Assembly (NCBI RefSeq): GCF_025345565.1
Contig: NZ_CP054475.1
Location: 2,572,448-2,636,447 of the forward strand
Length of the DNA: 64,000 nucleotides
Direction of reading: 5' to 3'
Source: Thalassolituus hydrocarboniclasticus
GTDB taxonomy: Bacteria; Pseudomonadota; Gammaproteobacteria; Pseudomonadales; Oceanobacteraceae
The notes under the pieces are model-generated. The model was not told where the DNA came from. It did not search any database and worked only from the letters and a program-made list of their open reading frames with translations. Below are positions 18,988-29,137 of the stretch, piece after piece. The translations under genes and the position numbers were made by a program. Each line of letters begins with the position of its first letter. The stretch's first letter is position 1.

Positions 18988-20952
18988 ATGACTATCCGTA
19001 ACCTTAACCGCGCCCTGAGCACTGCCACCCTGTCGTTGCTGCTCGCCGCCTGTGCCAGTAACGACCTGTCTGAAAACACAGGTCATCAACCCCGCCAGCC
19101 TTCTGCAACGCTGGCGGCAAGCCTTCTGCCGGTAAGTGCCGAGCAGGCTATTCTGATCAACAGCGCAGGAGATACCACACAAAAACTCTGGCTCAGTACC
19201 GGGCCAGATAACGGTATCCAGTTACAGGACAGCCACTTTACCCTATTAGATAAAAAAGACATTCAGGCTGAATTTATTGATCAGCGCCGTGATCAGCAAG
19301 GCACGCTGTTTGTCAGTATCGATAAAGAAAACAACCGCCCGGTCAGCTATCGCATTAACAACCAGCGTATTACCGAACTGGCCTTTGGCCAGGCGCTGAC
19401 CTACCCGGTTGAAGGCATCTGCCTGTATCAACCGGCCAGATCGCCACTGCAGTTATTTGTTCTCGACGAGCAACAAATGGCACACCATCTGTTAATTAAA
19501 AGCGACGGTAAAGTGTTAACCCAGCAGGAAATCCGCCGTTTCCCAGTGCCACCCAACAGTGAATACTGTGTCGTCGATGATGTCAGTGGCCAGCTGTTTG
19601 TCAGCGAAGAAAATGTTGGTGTCTGGGCCTATAACGCCCGCGCCGAAAGTGAAGTCAGCCGTCAGGCCGTTGATCTGATACAACCATGGGGGCAGCTGCA
19701 CAGCAACAGCGGTCCGTTAGCCATCAGCCAGGGACAACTGTTTATCGCCGAGCTGGCTCACAATGTTCTGCACCACTATCCTTTACCACAGGCAGGCAGC
19801 ACACAGGCAACGGGCGCAGGCCGCGCAGTTATTCTTGACCAGTCACTGGCCGCTGACAGCCTGCGTACCGCCATTAACAGCGATGGAACAACCCGTCTGA
19901 TTGTTCTGGATGATAACAGCGGCCAGTTATTCAGCAGCAATATTCACCTGCCACAACAGGCACGTAATCAGGAAAATATCCCGGAAATTGCTGCCCATAC
20001 AGAAACAACACCGGTACGGAAAACCGGCGACGCTGCCGACGATCCGGCTATCTGGGTAAATACTGGTAAGCCGGAAAATAGCCGTATTCTAGGCACCAAT
20101 AAAAAATTCGGTCTTTATGTTTATGATCTGAATGGTCAGGAGCTGCAGGAACTGCAGGCCGGGCGGGTTAATAATGTCGATGTGCGCCAGGGTTTTACCT
20201 TTAAAAACCAGCCTGCGGATATTGCCGCAGCCAGCCAGCGTGACCGAAAGTCCATTGCGTTATTTCATATTGATCCGTTAAGCGGACATGTCAGTGCCAC
20301 CACAGAAATTACCACCACTCTGGATAATGTCTACGGCCTGTGCATGTACAAAAACCTTAAAGAACAGTTTTTTGTTTTTATTAACGATGAAGACGGACGC
20401 TTCGATCAATATGAAATTACCGACTCGGCCAATGGCTGGAATGGTAAAAAAGTGCGTGAGTTCCACGTCAATTCCCAACCCGAAGGCTGTGCTGCTGATG
20501 ATATAAAACAGCAATTATTTCTGGGTGAAGAAGATGTCGCTATCTGGACCATTGGTGCTGAAGCTGACGCCGGAGAAAGGCTCACTCAGGTCGCAGCAGC
20601 CTCCGACATTCTGGTCGCCGATATTGAAGGTATGGATATTTACCGTAACGAAAAAGAAGCCTATCTGGTAGTTTCCAGCCAGGGCAACGACAGCTATGTG
20701 CTTTATCAGGCCGAAGCACCCTATGAATATATTGGCCGCTTCCGCGTGGGTATTAACGCTGAAAAAGGCATTGATGGTGCATCAGAAACCGATGGCTTAA
20801 CCGTTACCTCAGCCAATCTGGGTACGGAATACCCACAAGGTATGCTGGTTGTTCAGGATGGCCGTAACTTTCTGCCGGAAGAGAATCAGAACTTTAAATA
20901 TGTGAACTGGCAGGATATTCAGGCGCTGATTCAGCCTGTACTCAACCCCTAA
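18988..20952 (+). CDS. Two-domain beta-propeller phytase lipoprotein (3-phytase)
   Basis: 654 aa. The N-terminus ends in the lipobox LLAAC, so the protein is probably lipid-anchored. The C-terminal half (about residues 340-654) is a full beta-propeller phytase domain with its calcium/phosphate-site motifs: DAADDPAIWV (348-357), GRVNNVDVR, DIEGMDIY, DGASETDGL and YPQGMLVVQDG. It releases phosphate from phytate in a calcium-dependent way. The N-terminal half (about 40-330) is a second, diverged propeller-like region with short echoes (VEGICLY, FVSEENVGVWAY) but without the key acidic cluster; two-domain phytases of this kind are known. It lies 109 bp after the TonB-dependent receptor and probably acts with it. 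Confidence 0.93.
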   Translation: MTIRNLNRALSTATLSLLLAACASNDLSENTGHQPRQPSATLAASLLPVSAEQAILINSAGDTTQKLWLSTGPDNGIQLQDSHFTLLDKKDIQAEFIDQRRDQQGTLFVSIDKENNRPVSYRINNQRITELAFGQALTYPVEGICLYQPARSPLQLFVLDEQQMAHHLLIKSDGKVLTQQEIRRFPVPPNSEYCVVDDVSGQLFVSEENVGVWAYNARAESEVSRQAVDLIQPWGQLHSNSGPLAISQGQLFIAELAHNVLHHYPLPQAGSTQATGAGRAVILDQSLAADSLRTAINSDGTTRLIVLDDNSGQLFSSNIHLPQQARNQENIPEIAAHTETTPVRKTGDAADDPAIWVNTGKPENSRILGTNKKFGLYVYDLNGQELQELQAGRVNNVDVRQGFTFKNQPADIAAASQRDRKSIALFHIDPLSGHVSATTEITTTLDNVYGLCMYKNLKEQFFVFINDEDGRFDQYEITDSANGWNGKKVREFHVNSQPEGCAADDIKQQLFLGEEDVAIWTIGAEADAGERLTQVAAASDILVADIEGMDIYRNEKEAYLVVSSQGNDSYVLYQAEAPYEYIGRFRVGINAEKGIDGASETDGLTVTSANLGTEYPQGMLVVQDGRNFLPEENQNFKYVNWQDIQALIQPVLNP

Positions 20953-20970
20953 CCGCACAGTGTAAAAATC

Positions 20971-21000
20971 GCGGGCCTGTAATCAGGCCCGCTTTTTTTT
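20971..21000. terminator. Bidirectional terminator between phytase and Kelch protein genes
   Basis: A perfect 9-bp GC stem (GCGGGCCTG/CAGGCCCGC, 20971-20992) is followed by eight Ts on the plus strand and a T-run on the minus strand. It sits between two convergent genes. Confidence 0.9.
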
Positions 21001-23252
21001 TATACCAGCCTGCGCCGGCCGGTCATAATCAGTGCCAGAGACAACAGCCAGAACAGACTCAACGCCCCACCACTGTTATTGCCGGATGAGTTATTGCCGG
21101 CAGCCGTACTGTTCTTTTCAATACGATAGGTTGCCTGCAACAGCTCTGAGGTATTGCCCTCAGCATCAACCGCTATTGCTTTAAGCTGTGCCGATTCAGT
21201 CAACAGCACTGTGCCACCATTATTCAGCGCACTGCCGGTATTAATATCCGGGCTGCTGCCATCGAGCGTATAACGGATGCTGACATTCTCACTGGAGCTG
21301 TGGATAGTAACGGTTTGAGCAACAGAATAGGTTCCTGCCGGAATATCAAACACCGGTGTTGCGATAAAAACAGTGCCAGGTTCAAATACCGCGGTTACCG
21401 TACAGTCACCGGACAGATTATTAATACGATAAATATCCCCCAGCAACGAGCCATCACAGCCATCAATGCTGGTAAGCCGGAAACCGGGCTCCGGTGTTAC
21501 CGTTAATTGCAGGTCACTGCCTTCCTGTACGAGTTTCAGCTCTGGCGTCAGTGTTCCCTGACCTTCTGCAACGGTATTAACCGTATAAAGAATCGCCGCC
21601 ATCTGGGCGATGACCGTGCAATCAGCGGCAATATTATTAATCTGATACAGATTGCCGTTTAATTCCCCATCACACCCCATCACATTCCTAATACGGTAAT
21701 GAGCATCCGGTATAACAGTCAGCGTAGTATTGCCTCCCTGCACCAGCGAGGTGGCAGCCGGAGATATCTTTCCGCTTCTGGCTGGCGCAGCCGTAATATC
21801 ATAAAAGGTCGGAGACAATGTCAGCTGTCGCTGGTAAGCCTGCGCCCAGTTAACGCCGTCGTCGGATACCCAGATATCTTTTTCCGGACCATTGGTTGGT
21901 GTTCTGCCGGCAATTTTCCACATTCTTTGCTGGCCGGTCTGAGGGTCCTGAAATACCTCCAGTCCATGACGGCTGGAAAATACAAATGCCCCACGCTCAA
22001 GCCGCTTCTGCCAGTTTTCACCATCCGCAGACGACCAGATATCGCCCAGAGTAGTCCCCATAAAGAAACCACCCATCAGCCAGATCTTTTCAATACCATC
22101 CACCGGATCGGTGAAAACGGCGGCCCGGTGATGAGCTCTGCGTGAAAACGGGCTGGTCTCTTTTACCTGAACCCAGTTAACCGCATCCGTTGATGACCAG
22201 ATATCATGCTTGTAGTCGTCGAACCTGTCTTCACCACCCGTTCCCCCACCAATCAACCAGAGTTTCTTTTCGTGGGTTACCGGATCAGGAAAAACAACCA
22301 CCTGATGGGATAATCGTGGCGGGAATGCAGCACTGCTGGTTTCTTCGACCCAGTTCCTGCCATCGACCGATGACCAGACGTCGTTAAGAATCCCGAAAAA
22401 ATGTATACCAGCCATCGAATAGTTAAAACCACCACCGATTAACCACAGTTTGTCTTTGCCTGTTACCGCATCAGGAAAAACAACTATCTGGGTCTGATCA
22501 CGACGCTGGAAATGCTCCGAAGTCGGGTCTGTCGGATAAGCCTGAGTCCAGTTAACACCATCCACTGACGACCAGACATCATTAAAAGGAACTCCGTCCC
22601 AGGTCATACCAGCGGTCAGCCATAATGTTTCCTCGCCGGTTTCAGGGTCAGGAAAAGAGACTACCGAATGTCCGGCACGGCCCCTGAAGGCAGCATGGGC
22701 GGTTTCCAGTGCCCAGGAAACACCATCGGCGGATGACCAGACATCATTGTCAAAAGTACTGCGGGTACGGCCACCAATAACCCATATTTTATTTTTAAAT
22801 TTTACCGTCGCATGGCCAAAACGTACCGGCATTGCGGTCAGATATTCTCCGGCTGTCACACCGAACTGATCACTGAAAAAACTGCCTTGCTGAAAACGGT
22901 AATAGCCGGTCTGATTTAACTGCGCAGCGGTGTCGGTAATAAGATTACTGTTGCTGCTATCAAGGCTGAAAATATCCATCTGTCCGGCGGTGCAGGCAGC
23001 ATAATTTTCACTGTCGCAATTATTGTCGCTGCTGCGATAAAATTTCAGTCCATCAATAATATCCGCACCCGCCGAATGATCGCTGAGCTGGACAGCCGTT
23101 GAGTCAGCACCAATAAACGCCGTCAGCGTCAGGTTTTTCTCAACCACTTTTTCAGCATAAGCAGGAACGGATGGCAGCAGCGTGGTTAAGCACACCACGC
23201 AGGCAAGAAATAAGGGGGCAGACCTGTGCTCAGGCAAACAAAAGGCGCTCAT
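21000..23252 (-). CDS. Kelch-repeat surface/secreted protein with GlyGly-CTERM-like tail
   Basis: 750 aa. Signal peptide (about 1-33, ending VPAYA). Six Kelch-like repeats (about 145-500), each ending in a motif like DVWSSxDGxNW, suggest a beta propeller. Two bacterial repeat modules follow (about 510-640), each ending GCDGxLxGxxYxINNxxxDCTV and so disulfide-capable. Next is a chitobiase C-terminal-like domain (about 645-720, FDIPAGTYSVAQTVTIHS, YTLDGSSPD). The end is a Ser/Asn/Gly linker plus GGALSLFWLLSLALIMTG and RRRLV, matching a GlyGly-CTERM sorting tail processed by rhombosortase in marine gammaproteobacteria. Its role is unknown; carbohydrate or surface binding is possible. Confidence 0.8.
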   Translation of the reverse strand: MSAFCLPEHRSAPLFLACVVCLTTLLPSVPAYAEKVVEKNLTLTAFIGADSTAVQLSDHSAGADIIDGLKFYRSSDNNCDSENYAACTAGQMDIFSLDSSNSNLITDTAAQLNQTGYYRFQQGSFFSDQFGVTAGEYLTAMPVRFGHATVKFKNKIWVIGGRTRSTFDNDVWSSADGVSWALETAHAAFRGRAGHSVVSFPDPETGEETLWLTAGMTWDGVPFNDVWSSVDGVNWTQAYPTDPTSEHFQRRDQTQIVVFPDAVTGKDKLWLIGGGFNYSMAGIHFFGILNDVWSSVDGRNWVEETSSAAFPPRLSHQVVVFPDPVTHEKKLWLIGGGTGGEDRFDDYKHDIWSSTDAVNWVQVKETSPFSRRAHHRAAVFTDPVDGIEKIWLMGGFFMGTTLGDIWSSADGENWQKRLERGAFVFSSRHGLEVFQDPQTGQQRMWKIAGRTPTNGPEKDIWVSDDGVNWAQAYQRQLTLSPTFYDITAAPARSGKISPAATSLVQGGNTTLTVIPDAHYRIRNVMGCDGELNGNLYQINNIAADCTVIAQMAAILYTVNTVAEGQGTLTPELKLVQEGSDLQLTVTPEPGFRLTSIDGCDGSLLGDIYRINNLSGDCTVTAVFEPGTVFIATPVFDIPAGTYSVAQTVTIHSSSENVSIRYTLDGSSPDINTGSALNNGGTVLLTESAQLKAIAVDAEGNTSELLQATYRIEKNSTAAGNNSSGNNSGGALSLFWLLSLALIMTGRRRLV

Positions 23253-23424
23253 ATCACAGATCTCATCAGAATAGTTCCTACAATAAGCGAATACTGATAC
23301 AAGCTATACCAGCCAAAAGGTTGAAAGATGTAACCAGAATGGATAAAACGCCTGGCAAGCCTCTTACACTGACCGCCGCGATACCCTATCGACGGTCAGT
23401 TGGCGGTCAGCCAGCCGGCGGAAA

Positions 23425-24804
23425 TCAGCAGTAAATTTTCTCCGCCCACTCCGTCAGACCAGAGGCAACACTGCCAAAATGGTCACCGTCCAGCAGTGGA
23501 ATATCACCAAATACCCGGGCAACAGCCTCGCGGATAACCGGCGAACGGGCACTGCCGCCAGTCACAAAAATAAGATCCGGCTGCACGCCGGCCTGAGCAA
23601 CCGCTTCCTGCATTAACGCCATAATGCGTTGCAGCGGACGCTCAATGGCCTGTTCAAGCTCTGTGCGCTGAATATGGGTATTCAGCCCGGTTTCAATATA
23701 ATCCAGTGCCACACAGGTGTTATCGCTGTCGGATAAGGCAATTTTGGCATTTTCTGCGCTGCGCACCAGTTGCTGATTCTGCTTGTTATCACGCAGGCGG
23801 ATTAAGCGGGCAATGAGTTCCGGCTGTAAACAATCACGCTGTAATTGCTCAAGGTAGAGTCCGGTTTCGAGACTGCTGAAACGGCCAAGAGCGCCGACAT
23901 CGTTGGTGCATACGGCATCGAGGAAGGTTTTGGTGGGCATCGGCTTGCCGCTTTTTAATGGCGCGGTCATGCCGAACAGTGGCATCAGCTGTTTACCCGC
24001 CAGCTGAATATCCAGATCGTTACCGCCGACCCGTTCACCACTGTGACCGAGAAAATCCGCTTTGCGCTCGCTGCGCCCACGGTGATCCGGCCCCATGCGC
24101 ACCATGGCACAGTCAGACGTACCACCACCGATATCAACCACCAGCACGGTTTTATTGTCAGTAAGATTGCGTTCAAAACTTAAGCCTGCAGCGATCGGCT
24201 CGTATAAAAATTCAACCTGCTGAAAGCCACTGCGTTTTGCTGCGGCAGTTAAAATAGCCAGCGCCTGCTGGTTACTTTGTTCGGCGCTGTTATCGCTGAT
24301 GCGTGAGCCCTGAAAATTCACCGGCCGACCAATAACGGTATGGGTCAGCGTTTTTCCAGAAGCCTGCTCAGCACGCTGTTTTACCGTCTGCATCATGGCG
24401 GTGACGATATCTTCAAAAAAATGCACAAATTCCGGCCGTAAACCGCTGGCCCCTAAAAAGGATTTCGGTGATTTAACAAAATAGCCCTCTTCCGGATCGG
24501 CAAAATAATGAGCAAAGGCCTGATGACCAACAAACATCACCTGCTCATCGTTGCTTAACTCCAGCTCACGGCGGGCACGCAGCGCCTGCTGTAACTGCAC
24601 TTTGCGGCTGAGCAGAAAATCATCACGCAGCATGCCTGCAGGCAGTCCCAGACCAACCTGCTCGCAGATTAATTCACGGCCCAGCGCATACAGCGCCGAT
24701 GGCATAAAGGTTTTCTCACCGTCGACCGGCAGCAGATTGACACGATCCTCTGTCATCACACCGATAGCACAATTGGACGTGCCATAGTCAAAACCACAGA
24801 TCAT
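23425..24804 (-). CDS. yegD: Hsp70-family chaperone-like protein YegD
   Basis: 459 aa. Hsp70-type actin-fold ATPase: FDYGTSNCAIGV is phosphate loop 1, VVDIGGGTSDCAMVRMG phosphate loop 2, and FVTGGSARSPVIREAVARVFG the adenosine motif. It lacks the substrate-binding domain of DnaK, as YegD proteins do. The ATG at 24804 has GGGGG upstream; the longer frame adds a non-homologous N-terminus. It lies 99 bp downstream of the mgtC-like gene on the same strand. The client or role is not established. Confidence 0.9.
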   Translation of the reverse strand: MICGFDYGTSNCAIGVMTEDRVNLLPVDGEKTFMPSALYALGRELICEQVGLGLPAGMLRDDFLLSRKVQLQQALRARRELELSNDEQVMFVGHQAFAHYFADPEEGYFVKSPKSFLGASGLRPEFVHFFEDIVTAMMQTVKQRAEQASGKTLTHTVIGRPVNFQGSRISDNSAEQSNQQALAILTAAAKRSGFQQVEFLYEPIAAGLSFERNLTDNKTVLVVDIGGGTSDCAMVRMGPDHRGRSERKADFLGHSGERVGGNDLDIQLAGKQLMPLFGMTAPLKSGKPMPTKTFLDAVCTNDVGALGRFSSLETGLYLEQLQRDCLQPELIARLIRLRDNKQNQQLVRSAENAKIALSDSDNTCVALDYIETGLNTHIQRTELEQAIERPLQRIMALMQEAVAQAGVQPDLIFVTGGSARSPVIREAVARVFGDIPLLDGDHFGSVASGLTEWAEKIYC

Positions 24805-24903
24805 AAAAACCCCCGCTGCAAAAAAGCGGCGCAAGGTAGCACAGGGCGGAGAGAAAAAGGAAGGAAGTCGGAGAATGGCTGCCGCTAAAGACAGCCACAA
24901 AAG

Positions 24904-25383
24904 TCAGCGGCGCTGGCGCCAGGCACTGTAGCGCGCATGCACACCACGGGTCAGCATGCTGGAATAGTTTTCCAGAATATCGACGCCAACCAGAATCGCG
25001 ACTACCAGCAACGCCAACTTGATACCCACCAGCGGACTGGCCACCGCCACGCAGATACCGATGGAAGCCAGCGCCCAGATGGTCGCGGCTGACGTAACGC
25101 CAAGTACCATACCATCTTTGGCCAGCATCACCCCGGCACCAAGAAAACCAACACCCGTTACCACCTGACCGATAATACGCGAGGCATCGGTGGCATCGGT
25201 GGTCACCGCCTGTGACAAAGCAATAAACACATAGGTGCCAAGCACAATCAGTGATGAGGTGCGGATACCCACCGGCTTGCCCCGCAGCTGGCGTTCAAGG
25301 CCAACAATGGAGCCACACAGTAAACAGGCGGCAATTGCCGGCCAGCTCAGCGGATCAACACTCAGAAATTCAGTCAGCGTCAT
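24904..25383 (-). CDS. MgtC/SapB family inner-membrane protein
   Basis: 159 aa. The family signature GSIVGLERQLRGKPVGIRT is near residues 24-42, and GVGFLGAGVMLAKDG follows. There are four to five membrane helices and a short basic tail. It lacks the C-terminal ACT-like domain of Salmonella MgtC, so it is of the short SapB type. GGAGG precedes the ATG. Members are linked to magnesium limitation or ATP synthase modulation; nothing here fixes which applies. Confidence 0.88.
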   Translation of the reverse strand: MTLTEFLSVDPLSWPAIAACLLCGSIVGLERQLRGKPVGIRTSSLIVLGTYVFIALSQAVTTDATDASRIIGQVVTGVGFLGAGVMLAKDGMVLGVTSAATIWALASIGICVAVASPLVGIKLALLVVAILVGVDILENYSSMLTRGVHARYSAWRQRR

Positions 25384-25548
25384 CGATAACCTCCGTTATT
25401 AACCCCGAGTTTAGCAGTGCTGATTGTGGAGAGAAAAGCGGGCGCGGTATTGTTTCTGCAATCGTTACTCCCGGCTACAAAAGCGCTATAGGATCACCCG
25501 CCTTAAAGCCGTACAATAGAGCGTTCATTCTTCCTACCGGATACCGCC

Positions 25549-26121
25549 ATGAACGATCAGGTCAATTACCAGAACAACCCGCTGCACGGGGTCAGTTTAA
25601 AAAATCTGCTGATTGAACTTGTTGATCATTATGGCTTTGAAATCCTCCATGCTTATCTGAATATCAACTGCTTTAAAACCAAGCCGAGCATTGAATCCAG
25701 CGTAAAATTCCTGAAAAAAACCGACTGGGCGCGGGAAAAGGTTGAAGCCTTTTATCTGTATCAGTTTAAAAGCCTGCCGAAAGCCTCGGGCAAACAATTT
25801 GCCCTGCCTCCGCGTGACCGCATAATTCCGGCCGACCAGACTCCGGGGGAACCTGCGGTACTGAGCCTGGAAGACGCCGAGCGCTTGCGGGCCAAGCAGG
25901 CAGAAAAAACAGCGGCCTTTGGCCGTGGCGGACGTCCGCAGCGTTCAGGCCAACATCATAGTCAGCGTTCCGGGCGACAGTCCTCAGGGCGCCCTGCCGC
26001 CCGTTCTGAACAGCGCCCGCCTGCGCGCAGTCAACGTGAGGAAACTACCGATAAACACGATAAGCCGGCATCTGGCACAAAGGTTGATCCCTGGGCTAAA
26101 GCGAAAAAAGCTGCCGAATAG
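25549..26121 (+). CDS. VF530-family DNA-binding protein with basic tail
   Basis: 190 aa. The N-terminal 75 residues match VF530/DUF2132: [40 protein letters not shown] and [11 protein letters not shown]. The family is a small helical fold reported to bind DNA. The second half (about 110-185) is a low-complexity Arg/Gln/Ser/Pro tail ([20 protein letters not shown]) that is absent from the minimal family and could bind nucleic acid. Confidence 0.85.
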   Translation: MNDQVNYQNNPLHGVSLKNLLIELVDHYGFEILHAYLNINCFKTKPSIESSVKFLKKTDWAREKVEAFYLYQFKSLPKASGKQFALPPRDRIIPADQTPGEPAVLSLEDAERLRAKQAEKTAAFGRGGRPQRSGQHHSQRSGRQSSGRPAARSEQRPPARSQREETTDKHDKPASGTKVDPWAKAKKAAE

Positions 26122-26221
26122 GCTAATGCTGTTCACTTAAGCAACCAGCCAGCGCTGACTGCATTTGAACAGCCTTTGCGGGGCAAGCCCCTGCGCCCCA
26201 ACCCGGGGAACTTTGTAGTGG

Positions 26222-27384
<1,163 letters not shown>

Positions 27385-27451
27385 TGGACACCTCTTGGGT
27401 TGTGATTTTATCACCTAAGCGGGTGTCCGGATTGATTAGACCACTACACTT

Positions 27452-28013
27452 CTCCCCGGACCCCTGCTTTGCGCTTTCTGGCCCGTAATCCTTATTCACT
27501 CGTTTTTTACTGACCACGCGTATATCGGCCATCCATGGCCCCTTTCTTGTAAAGGCAGGGCTTGCCTGGCATCCATGCCAGACAGATCGTAAAAATCATC
27601 GTTCATGGCGGCGGGCCCAGAGGCGCGGTTTATCCCAGCCGCAACGTCGTTTTATCGAACAGCAATGTCCGTTCTGAAAAGCCGCTTAGCGGAATAATCA
27701 ATGCGCCTGCAGGACGCCGGTTTGAATAATGCTGCGCCGGTACGTCCCGGCATGGATGCCGGGCGAGCGAATAGGGCCATGGATGGCCCATTATTCGCAT
27801 TACCGAGAACGCAGGATTATTCAGAGCGGATTAAGTACTGCACAGCGCGAAGCTGGGGTCGGCCCGCCGGCAAGGGGATAAGTTCCCCTGGGAGGCAACA
27901 GGCTTTGATTTAAAAACAATGTTTTTGCTACTTATGGTGCTGATTAAAAACTGTCGGACAGCGGTGTCCGAATAGGCAGCTTTTTCAGAGCACGATAATA
28001 CCGAACACTTTCC
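27452..28013. repeat. Palindrome-rich non-coding block
   Basis: About 560 bp without a credible gene. It holds several short dyads built around CATGGATG or CATCCATG: GGCCATCCATGGCC (27527-27540), CTGGCATCCATGCCAG (27566-27581), CCCGGCATGGATGCCGGG (27748-27765) and GGGCCATGGATGGCCC (27775-27790). These resemble the dispersed intergenic repeats common in gammaproteobacteria. The IS element is inserted at one edge of this block. A 70-codon frame at 27701-27913 is probably non-coding. Confidence 0.55.
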
Positions 28014-28601
28014 TTATTTCAGCAGCGCTTCAATATCGTCGTCACCGGGAATGGTAAAACTGGAGTTGGAGCTGATGATCTGACCGTCGCGGTTAATCAG
28101 GTATTTGTAAAAATTCCACTTCGGTGCTGTGTCCTGGCGGGCCACTTCTTTAAACAGCGGATGAGCGTTATCGCCTTTGACCGGCACGGTCGCCAGCATG
28201 GTAAAGCTGACACCAAAATTCTCGAAGCAGATGGTCGCCGCTTCTTCTTCTGATTTGGCTTCCTGATCAAACGAGTCCGACGATACACCAATCACCACCA
28301 GACCACGGTCTTTGTATTTTTCGTGAATGGCTTCCAGATCGCCAAACTGCTTGGTAAAGCCACAATGGCTGGCGGTATTGATTAACAGCACCGGTCTGCC
28401 CTGCACCACTTCACACAGATCCAGCGTTTTGGAGCTGTGCAGTTTTTTCATTTTGTGCTGAAAAATCGGTGCACAGGCATTGCCCTCAGCGGTGGTGGTA
28501 AAAGCACTGCGATCAATGGCAACCGCCTGGGTTGAACAGGCGCTGACGCTGAGCAGCACAACGCCCATGGCGAGTCGTTTAAGCAGGGGAATAACAGTCA
28601 T
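28014..28601 (-). CDS. Glutathione peroxidase family lipoprotein
   Basis: 195 aa. Peroxidase core: NTASHCGFTKQF contains the peroxidatic cysteine in the position of Cys/Sec, and WNFYKYLINRDG carries the conserved Trp-Asn of the active site. The N-terminus has a signal peptide with lipobox VSAC (Cys22), so the enzyme should be anchored in the periplasm, whereas many bacterial homologues are cytoplasmic. GGAGA precedes the ATG. It reduces hydroperoxides, probably with thioredoxin-like or glutathione reductants. Confidence 0.88.
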   Translation of the reverse strand: MTVIPLLKRLAMGVVLLSVSACSTQAVAIDRSAFTTTAEGNACAPIFQHKMKKLHSSKTLDLCEVVQGRPVLLINTASHCGFTKQFGDLEAIHEKYKDRGLVVIGVSSDSFDQEAKSEEEAATICFENFGVSFTMLATVPVKGDNAHPLFKEVARQDTAPKWNFYKYLINRDGQIISSNSSFTIPGDDDIEALLK

Positions 28602-28691
28602 GGTGTTCTCCGCAGGAAAGGGTTGATGTCACAGAACACCAACACTATACAAAACCTATACAACAAGCAATGAGCGCCGCTAAAGGCGGGT

Positions 28692-29075
28692 TTATTCCAT
28701 CGCCTCACGCAGGGCTTCATCGAGCTCATTCGGCTCAACCAGCAACGCTTCTTCTTTCAGGTTCGGGAACACCACCAGATAGGTTTCATCGGCGGTCAGG
28801 CCCGGCGTCCAGCGCTCCAGCCAGACATCCAGCGCAACAGCTTTGGGAACGCAATCTTCCCACTCGCCGTTTGCCCATTCAGCGGCATAGTCCGCATGGG
28901 GCCAGACAGGCAGGCAGTTATCGCCTTCGGAGGTCAGGGTTACCCAGCCTTCGTCGTTGGCCAGACTCCAGATTTCGCCGTTCGCCACAACTTTGTCAAT
29001 AAAGTGCTGATAGCGCTGATGGTTCGACAATTTCAGGCTGGCCTGATGTTCTTTCGGACTGAGGGTATAGCTCAT
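28692..29075 (-). CDS. DUF2750 domain protein
   Basis: 127 aa. The pattern RYQHFIDKVVANGEIWSLAND, LPVWPHADYAAEWANGEWE and LERWTPGLTADETYLVVFPN matches DUF2750, a small cytoplasmic family of unknown function. The ATG at 29075 was chosen over an upstream in-frame start because homology begins at MSYTLSPKEHQ. It is flanked by the glutathione peroxidase gene and the LysR gene, all on the same strand. Confidence 0.82.
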   Translation of the reverse strand: MSYTLSPKEHQASLKLSNHQRYQHFIDKVVANGEIWSLANDEGWVTLTSEGDNCLPVWPHADYAAEWANGEWEDCVPKAVALDVWLERWTPGLTADETYLVVFPNLKEEALLVEPNELDEALREAME

Positions 29076-29137
29076 GATGCGGTGCCTTAATGCGGGCGTT
29101 AAAAAGCGCACTATAAGGACTCGTACCGGTTAAGTCA

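Noticed and set aside
27701-27913. 70-codon frame in the palindrome-rich block
   Set aside because: It spans the repeats themselves, and its composition (Gly/Arg/Pro-rich) follows from them.
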